Source: Nocardioides sp.
GTDB taxonomy: Bacteria > Actinomycetota > Actinomycetes > Propionibacteriales > Nocardioidaceae
Reading direction: 5' to 3'
Assembly: GCA_023252065.1 (NCBI GenBank)
Contig: JAHEXO010000025.1
Coordinates: 1-11,378, forward strand
Length of the DNA stretch: 11,378 bases
A program made the translations under genes and the position numbers. Each line of letters begins with the position of its first letter. The first letter of the stretch is position 1. The notes beneath the pieces are model-generated. The model searched no databases and was not told the DNA's origin. It was given only the letters and a program-made list of their open reading frames with translations. This document shows, in pieces, positions 6,419 to 11,378 of this stretch.

Positions 6419-7675
6419 ATGCCGACCAAGACGGGGATCAGCCACGAAGAGCTGAGACGCGTCAACACCAGCGCGTTGCTGACGTGGGTGCACCACCACG
6501 GTGCGACCACGCGGGCTCGCCTGACCCAGGAGCTCGGCCTCAACCGCAGCACCATCGGCGACCTGACCTCGCTGTTGAGCGAGTCGGGGCTGGTCGAGGA
6601 GCTCCAGCCGGACCAGGTGGCGCTGGAGGGCCAGCGGGCCCGGCGTTCGGGCCGACCCTCGTTGGTGGTCACCCCTCGTTCCGAGGTGGGGGTGCTCGCG
6701 GTGATGCTCGACGTCGACCGCATCGTGACCGGCATCGTCGGGCTCGGTGGCGAGATGCACCACCGTCGCGAGCGCCTGCACCAGCCCGGTGTCCACGAGG
6801 TCGGCCCGGTCGTCGACTCGGCCGCGCAGATGTGCCGTGAGATCCTCCGGGCGGTGCCCGGCATGGCCGTGCTCGGCGTGGGCGTCTCGGTCCCGGGCCT
6901 GGTCCGGTCGGAGGACGGACTGGTGCACTTCGCGCCCAATCTGGGATGGACCGACGTCCAGTTCGTCGACCTCCTGGCCGAGGCACTGTCACTCCCTGTC
7001 GTCGTCGGGAACGACGCCGACCTCGGTGTCCTGGCCGAGCACCTCTACGGCGTAGCGGTCGGCGCCTCCGAGGTCGGCTACGTCGGTGGCACCGTCGGCA
7101 TCGGTGGTGGCTTCCTCGTGCGCGGGCAGCCGCTCCGTGGCGTCGAGGGGTACGCCGGCGAGGTGGGCCACCTGATGGTCGACAGCGAGGGAGCGCTCTG
7201 CCGGTGCGGCTCGCGCGGCTGCTGGGAGACCAAGATCGGCACCAACAGCCTGCTGAGCTCCGCCGGCCGGCTGACCGGAGGTGGCCGGGCGGCCGTCGAG
7301 GAGGTCGTGTCAGCGGCTGAGAACGGTGACCGCAAGGCCGGTCGCGCGCTCGACGAGGCGGCGTACTGGCTGGGCTTCGGGCTCCGCGCCCTCGCACGGC
7401 TGTTCAACCCCGAGGTCATCGTGCTGGGTGGGACCCCCGGTCAGGTCCACGACGCGCGGGCCGACGTGGTGCTGCGCATCCTCCACGAGCGTGACGGCAT
7501 CGACTTCGCGCAGAGCGTCTCGGTGCGCTCCGGGGCCCTCGGCTCCGACGCCCCGCTCCGGGGGGCGGCCGAGGTCGCTTTCGCGCCCCTGCTGAGCGAC
7601 CCGGTCAGCGTGATGACGGCACACGCCAACCGCACGGAGGCGGGGTCGCACCCGCAGAACCCGGGAGCAGCCTGA
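6419..7675 (+). CDS. xylR: ROK-family transcriptional repressor, probable xylose regulator
   Basis: This is probably the DNA-binding repressor of the divergent xyl genes, released by xylose. The 418 residues start with a winged helix-turn-helix (about 10-60; RARLTQELGLNRSTIGDLT holds the recognition region), then a ROK sugar-kinase-like domain. The zinc site matches Mlc-type proteins in spacing: His251 (GEVGH), Cys261, Cys263 and Cys268 in CRCGSRGCWE. VGNDAD (196-201) corresponds to the kinase active-site region. The first phosphate loop, DIGGT in ROK kinases, is degenerate here (LDVDRIVTG), so it is a regulator and not a glucokinase. The ATG at 6419 is preceded by a weak GGGGA. Lying 21 bp behind xylH, it is probably controlled from the same operator at 2998-3018 and so autoregulated. 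The exact inducer is inferred from context. Confidence 0.9.
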   Translation: MPTKTGISHEELRRVNTSALLTWVHHHGATTRARLTQELGLNRSTIGDLTSLLSESGLVEELQPDQVALEGQRARRSGRPSLVVTPRSEVGVLAVMLDVDRIVTGIVGLGGEMHHRRERLHQPGVHEVGPVVDSAAQMCREILRAVPGMAVLGVGVSVPGLVRSEDGLVHFAPNLGWTDVQFVDLLAEALSLPVVVGNDADLGVLAEHLYGVAVGASEVGYVGGTVGIGGGFLVRGQPLRGVEGYAGEVGHLMVDSEGALCRCGSRGCWETKIGTNSLLSSAGRLTGGGRAAVEEVVSAAENGDRKAGRALDEAAYWLGFGLRALARLFNPEVIVLGGTPGQVHDARADVVLRILHERDGIDFAQSVSVRSGALGSDAPLRGAAEVAFAPLLSDPVSVMTAHANRTEAGSHPQNPGAA

Positions 7676-7758
7676 CCGGCCGCTCCTCGCGGGAGGCTGG
7701 GATAGGTTCGAGGCGTCGGGGGACCGGTCGAATCGAGCTCCCGGAACACGTTCTAGCC

Positions 7759-7766
7759 AGGAGGGG
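7759..7766 (+). promoter_or_regulatory. Strong ribosome binding site for the second binding protein
   Basis: AGGAGGGG lies seven bases before the GTG at 7774. It is one of the best Shine-Dalgarno sequences in the window and fixes a GTG start directly ahead of a lipoprotein signal peptide. No convincing promoter was found in the 98-bp gap; TAGGTT at 7703-7708 resembles a -10 but lacks a -35 at proper distance. Confidence 0.7.
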
Positions 7767-7773
7767 AAGGCTG

Positions 7774-8916
7774 GTGCGCACGGCCCCGGCCCTGATGGCC
7801 GTCGTCAGCGTCGCCACCGCGCTGACCCTCGGAGCCTGCGCCTCGAGCGGCAGCTCGTCCGGGCCCTCGGGGGCGGCGGAGCAGAACGCCACGTGCAGCG
7901 TCACGCTGCCGTCGGCGCCCAGCCCCCCGTCGTTCCCCTCGGCCTCGGGAAGCACGCCGAAGGCGGCTCCGGTGACCGGGACGGTCGGGGTGATCGTCCC
8001 GAAGGAGGCCCCGGGCATGGTCCCCGGTCACCGCGACATCGCGCTCCTGAAGCAGTCGCTGCGCGCGGCGGGCCTGGTCCCGGTCGTGCGTGCGGCCCGC
8101 GCGGGCGGCCCGGGCTTCGTTGCGATCTCGCGGAGCATGGTCGGAGCCGGGGTGCGGGTGCTCATCATCGGAACCGGCGATCGGGCCGCGGGGATCCGCG
8201 CGGAGCACGTGGCCGAGCTGGCCGGGGTCGACGTCATCGAGTACGGCGGCGTCACGATCGGGGGCAGCGCGGAGTACGCCGTGTCGCCGGACTACGAGCA
8301 GATCGGCCGGCTCCAGGCCCAGACGATGATCCGTTGCCTGACCGCGCGGGGGCTGACCCGTCCCAAGATCATCCTGGTCGACGGTGGCACGAACGTCGAC
8401 GAGAACGCAGTGCTGCTCGACCTGGGTGCCCACCGGGTCCTCGACCCGCTGGTGTCCTCGGGCGGCGCCCAGCTCGTGGAGGAGACCTCGGTCAGCGGGT
8501 GGCACACCGACCGGGCCGCGGCCGCCTTCACCCTGGCGCTGGACACCGCCGAGGGCAGCGTGGACGGCGTGGTCGCGGCGAGCGACGCGATCGCGAGCCA
8601 GGTCATCGGCGTGCTCGGGCGGCGCGGGCTCGACACCACCCAGGTCGCCGGTCAGGGCCCCGGGGTCGAAGGGCTGTGGAACATCGCGACCGGCCGGCAG
8701 AGCCTGACGGTGACCACCGACCTCGAGCGCGAGGCGGACGCCGCCACGCAGCTCGCCCGTGCGCTGGTCACCGGGGACCGCCGAGCGCTCGCCGCCCTGT
8801 CGCTGTCGCGCTTCGACGACCCGACGGCGCCGAGCCGCGACCTGCGGACGCTGATGGTGCCAGGTCAGGCGGTCACCGGAGCCACGGCGGGCCAGGTGGT
8901 CAGAACCCCTGACTGA
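7774..8916 (+). CDS. Diverged XylF-like solute-binding lipoprotein, ligand unknown
   Basis: This 380-residue protein has a lipoprotein signal peptide ending LGAC (Cys22), a long Ser/Pro/Gly-rich linker to about residue 67, and a Peripla_BP_4-type fold. It aligns through its length with the XylF-like protein of this locus (TVGVI, the MIRCLT/MHCLT segment, SGW, DGVVAASD, GQ). Most positions expected to hold the sugar are changed: Arg58-Trp59 become Val83-Pro84, Asp133-Arg134 become Gly158-Gly159, Asn243 becomes Ser270, Asp269 becomes Gly295 and Lys289 becomes Thr315. Asp209, Asn211 and Trp243 are retained. The frame is intact with an excellent ribosome binding site, so it is not an obvious pseudogene. 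It sits 98 bp behind the repressor gene. It may bind another ligand, act as a sensor, or feed XylGH with another sugar. Its 3' end overlaps the protease gene by 17 bp. Confidence 0.85.
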   Translation: MRTAPALMAVVSVATALTLGACASSGSSSGPSGAAEQNATCSVTLPSAPSPPSFPSASGSTPKAAPVTGTVGVIVPKEAPGMVPGHRDIALLKQSLRAAGLVPVVRAARAGGPGFVAISRSMVGAGVRVLIIGTGDRAAGIRAEHVAELAGVDVIEYGGVTIGGSAEYAVSPDYEQIGRLQAQTMIRCLTARGLTRPKIILVDGGTNVDENAVLLDLGAHRVLDPLVSSGGAQLVEETSVSGWHTDRAAAAFTLALDTAEGSVDGVVAASDAIASQVIGVLGRRGLDTTQVAGQGPGVEGLWNIATGRQSLTVTTDLEREADAATQLARALVTGDRRALAALSLSRFDDPTAPSRDLRTLMVPGQAVTGATAGQVVRTPD

Positions 8917-11347
8917 GCTCGAAGTTCAGGCCGCTGTCAGGCGCCGTCACCGAGGAGCGCTTGAGCTTGAAGCCCGAGTGCGTGGCAACGATCTTCCCGT
9001 AGCTGCCGGCCGGGACATCTGTGAGGGTGTAGGTCCCATCGGCTGCCGTCCTGGTGGACGGATTCACAACGCCTCCGCCTTGGAACGCCAAGGTGACGAC
9101 GGCACCCTGGATGCCGGTCCCGTCACTGGCACGGGTCACCCTGCCCGAGATGCTCGCCAGGCCTGGCGAAGCCGGCGGCTGGTGGAAGTCCGCACCTGGT
9201 GAGCTGTCGCCGCCGCCGAGGCTGCCGGCGTAGAAGCCCATGCCGCGGTCGGCGAACACCTTCCAGATCGCGGCGTGGTGCCGGCCCTGGTAGAGCGAGG
9301 TGTCGGCCAGCAGGATCGCGTTGCGCATGTCGAGGAACGACGGGTTGCCGGGCGCCAGCTCCATCGCCCGGGTGACCAGGGCCTCGGACCTCGTCGAGCC
9401 CAGCTTGCTGCGCAGCACCCACAGCGTCTGCGACCAGATCTCGCTGTCGCCGTGCACCTCGGGGAAGCCGATCACGTTGCCGTAGTCGGCGTAGGTGTAG
9501 CCACCGCGGTGTCCGGTCTCGCCGCCCTTGCAGGGGGTCGTGGGCTGGCCGACCTTGCAGTCCATCGGCTCGGTGCGGTCCAAGCTCACACCCTTGCCGT
9601 CGTAGGGGAACAGGACGACGTCGGAGCGGCCGGCCCGGTCGGTGGCCAGACCCTTGCGCACCAGGAAGTCCATGGCGTACCAGTCGCTCCACCCCTCGCC
9701 CATCGCGCCCGCCTGGACGCCGCCCAGCGTCGAGCGGCCCTGGACGTCGACGACGAGCCGGTTGGACAGGCCGTGGGTGTACTCGTGGTAGACGGTGTCG
9801 GCCTCGTCGCCCACGTTGGTCGGCGAGAAGGGGTCGCCGCTGAAGCCGTAGGACGTGTGCGGCGAGTGCTGGAGATACATCTGCATGCGGGGGCTGTGGC
9901 CGTCGGGAGGCGTCGCCATGTTGGCGTTGTCGATGTGGGCGCCGTCGGGCAGGCCGTTGCGGGTGTCGGCGCCGTCGTCGGTCTGGGTGGTGACCGCGTC
10001 GCCGGCCTTGCCGGTCTTGCTCCGGTTGGTCTTCTGGAAGTTGCCGGCCGCCTCGGTGAAGCCGATGGGGGCCGCCTTCAGGTGGTCGTGCCAGACGTTG
10101 ACGTAGTAGAAGACCTGCGTGGCGTTCTGCGCGCGGTTGGCGCGCCACGAGAACGCCTTGTTCGGGTTCCAGGAGCAGGGCCACGGGTTGCTGCAGAACG
10201 ACTTCGCGAAGCTCAGCCTGAACGGCGTCAGGGGGTAGCTCCACGACTGGCCGCGGCGCGGGTGGACCTCCTCGGTCTTCGAGGCGTGGTTGTTGTCGTT
10301 GACGTCGGAGTAGGCGTGGGCGTTGTTGCCGCTCAGGATCGAGGCGTGGGCGCCCAGCCAGTGCCGCTTGGTGAAGTCGACCGTCACCTGCTTGCCGCCG
10401 TGGGGCGCGTGGGGGAAGTAGCGGAACACCTTCCCCTTGCTGCTGGGGTCGGACTCGTAGTCGACCAGCGACGAACGCTGGAGGACCTTCCCGGTCTCGG
10501 CGTCGAGGACGGTCGTGGCCGGGTCGGACGACGACATGGTCACCGTCTGCCACGCCGGCTTCAGGCCCCGCGGTGTGACGAACACACCCTGTCCGGCGGA
10601 GTCCTGGCTGGTGTCCGTGCCCGCCGGCACGGCTCCGCGAGCCTTCGCCACGGCCTCTCCGGGAGTGTCGATGCTCGGGCTGCTCGCGCGGAGTGCGGGC
10701 GTGGTCGTGGGGTTCACCGGTGAGCCACCGACCATGAGCAGGCGACCGAGGTGGTCGACCGCCGCGGTGAGGCCGTTGCCGATGACCGTGTGCCTGTTGA
10801 CGCGCTGCTGGAAGTAGAGGTGGTGGGTGCCGGTGATGTCGCGGTAGTCGCGGGCCAGGTGCATCGTCGCCGTGCCGGTGCCGGCCAGCCCCAGCTCCTT
10901 ACGATGGGCCGTCACGTAGTCGAGCGCGATGGCCGACGGGCTCTTGGTGCTGGTGCCGGTCAGGAAGCCGTCGAGGTTGGCCTGCCACCGCACGGTGCCG
11001 GTGGTGCCGGCGAGGTCGAGCACCGTCGTGTCCGGCGCAGCCGTCAGGAAGGTCGTCGTCGCCGGGGCGCTCTGGGCGTCGGCGGCGCGTGCGGCACCGG
11101 CTGCGAGCGCCGAGGCGGAGTCGTTCACGTCGACGTCGGCAGGTGCCGCGGGGCCGGCGTCGCGGGGTCCGGACACCAGGGCGTCACTGCTGCCCGCAGC
11201 ACTGCCCGCAGCGCTACCCGTGGCGCTACCAGTGGCGCTGTCGGCCGCGGCGTACGACGTGCCGGCGGCGAGCCCGGCCACGGCCAGGGCGGCCACGGTG
11301 CCGGCCGCGAGCGCGACTCGTCGACGAGACGAGAAGGGGTGGGTCAT
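8900..11347 (-). CDS. Secreted M36 (fungalysin-type) zinc metalloprotease
   Basis: This is an exported endopeptidase of 815 residues. The N-terminus has a signal peptide (SRRRVAL then a hydrophobic stretch to about residue 35; the arginines loosely resemble a Tat motif but Sec is equally possible). A Ser/Gly/Ala/Thr repeat region (about 37-55) and an FTP/PepSY-like inhibitory propeptide (about 97-290) follow. The catalytic domain (about 300-715) has HEYTH (521-525) as zinc-binding and catalytic motif, followed by LSNRL, and the third ligand Glu551 in GEGWSDW. Residues 731-811 form a carboxypeptidase-regulatory-like beta-sandwich (SISGRVTRASDGTGIQGAV, ADGTYTLTDVPAGSY). The ATG at 11345-11347 is chosen because AGGAG lies six bases upstream; an upstream GTG would place that site inside the gene. 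No functional tie to xylose use is evident. Confidence 0.92.
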   Translation of the reverse strand: MTHPFSSRRRVALAAGTVAALAVAGLAAGTSYAAADSATGSATGSAAGSAAGSSDALVSGPRDAGPAAPADVDVNDSASALAAGAARAADAQSAPATTTFLTAAPDTTVLDLAGTTGTVRWQANLDGFLTGTSTKSPSAIALDYVTAHRKELGLAGTGTATMHLARDYRDITGTHHLYFQQRVNRHTVIGNGLTAAVDHLGRLLMVGGSPVNPTTTPALRASSPSIDTPGEAVAKARGAVPAGTDTSQDSAGQGVFVTPRGLKPAWQTVTMSSSDPATTVLDAETGKVLQRSSLVDYESDPSSKGKVFRYFPHAPHGGKQVTVDFTKRHWLGAHASILSGNNAHAYSDVNDNNHASKTEEVHPRRGQSWSYPLTPFRLSFAKSFCSNPWPCSWNPNKAFSWRANRAQNATQVFYYVNVWHDHLKAAPIGFTEAAGNFQKTNRSKTGKAGDAVTTQTDDGADTRNGLPDGAHIDNANMATPPDGHSPRMQMYLQHSPHTSYGFSGDPFSPTNVGDEADTVYHEYTHGLSNRLVVDVQGRSTLGGVQAGAMGEGWSDWYAMDFLVRKGLATDRAGRSDVVLFPYDGKGVSLDRTEPMDCKVGQPTTPCKGGETGHRGGYTYADYGNVIGFPEVHGDSEIWSQTLWVLRSKLGSTRSEALVTRAMELAPGNPSFLDMRNAILLADTSLYQGRHHAAIWKVFADRGMGFYAGSLGGGDSSPGADFHQPPASPGLASISGRVTRASDGTGIQGAVVTLAFQGGGVVNPSTRTAADGTYTLTDVPAGSYGKIVATHSGFKLKRSSVTAPDSGLNFELSQGF
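11196..11243. repeat. Four 12-bp imperfect tandem repeats in the protease leader region
   Basis: Four 12-bp units follow each other: GCAGCACTGCCC, GCAGCGCTACCC, GTGGCGCTACCA and GTGGCGCTGTCG. On the minus strand they encode an in-frame run of ATGS/AAGS-like tetrapeptides just after the signal peptide. Unit length is a multiple of three, so copy-number change would lengthen or shorten the linker without a frameshift. Confidence 0.75.
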
Positions 11348-11353
11348 CGATCG

Positions 11354-11358
11354 CTCCT
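11354..11358 (-). promoter_or_regulatory. Ribosome binding site of the M36 protease gene
   Basis: AGGAG on the minus strand lies six bases before the ATG at 11347 and decides the start. Its promoter must lie beyond the right edge of the window. Confidence 0.7.
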
Positions 11359-11378
11359 GAGGGGGCACGCCAACGTGG

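Noticed and set aside
5033..6928. 631-codon open frame on the minus strand opposite xylH and the ROK gene
   Set aside because: Its product is low-complexity, rich in Arg, Asp, Gln and His, and has no recognisable domain. It is antisense to two well-supported genes, the usual effect of high GC at third positions.
7703..7708. TAGGTT as a -10 for the second binding protein
   Set aside because: The nearest -35-like bases (CTGACC at 7672-7677) are 25 bp away, too far for a normal spacer.
7744..7753. GAAC-AC-GTTC short palindrome before the second binding protein gene
   Set aside because: Four-base arms are expected by chance, and the site lies just upstream of the ribosome binding site with no promoter evidence.
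9275..10723. 482-codon plus-strand open frame opposite the protease
   Set aside because: It is a Val/Gly/Ala/Arg-rich composition shadow of the M36 gene with no motif or plausible ribosome binding site.

Overview
This is a high-GC window from a Gram-positive, Actinomycetota-type genome. The clues are strong G/C bias at third codon positions, GTG starts, lipobox-carrying solute-binding proteins, and a xylose isomerase that closely matches the short Streptomyces type. A Nocardioides-like or related soil actinobacterium is my best guess, but the genus is inference.

The core (about 301-8916) is a D-xylose uptake and catabolism locus built around a divergent control region. Leftward run xylA (xylose isomerase) and xylB (xylulokinase), 2 bp apart and probably translationally coupled. 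Rightward run a xylose-binding lipoprotein (xylF-like), a single-domain ABC ATPase (xylG-like), a xylose-type permease (xylH-like) and a ROK-family repressor (xylR-like). A second, diverged XylF-type lipoprotein of unknown ligand follows. Xylose would be captured at the membrane by XylF, imported by XylGH, isomerised to xylulose by XylA and phosphorylated by XylB to enter the pentose phosphate pathway.

The control region (2877-3081) holds a perfect 8-bp inverted repeat with a 5-bp spacer (2998-3018). It lies on the predicted -10 element of the xylF promoter and is the best candidate operator for the ROK protein. A second, weaker inverted repeat (2918-2933) lies on a candidate xylA -10. A small hairpin with a GNRA-type loop spans one of two possible xylF start codons. 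A long GC-rich hairpin with no clear U tract separates xylF from xylG and may set the binding-protein-to-transporter ratio.

The flanks look unrelated. On the left is the 3' end of a VOC/glyoxalase-like gene whose stop codon shares a CTAG with the xylB stop. On the right, on the minus strand, is a secreted fungalysin-type (M36) metalloprotease that overlaps the end of the second lipoprotein gene tail to tail by 17 bp.

The most unusual element is the second binding-protein paralogue (7774-8916). It keeps the XylF fold and lipobox but has lost most residues expected to hold the sugar. No tRNA, rRNA, CRISPR array or mobile element was seen, and no gene-free stretch exceeds about 205 bp.
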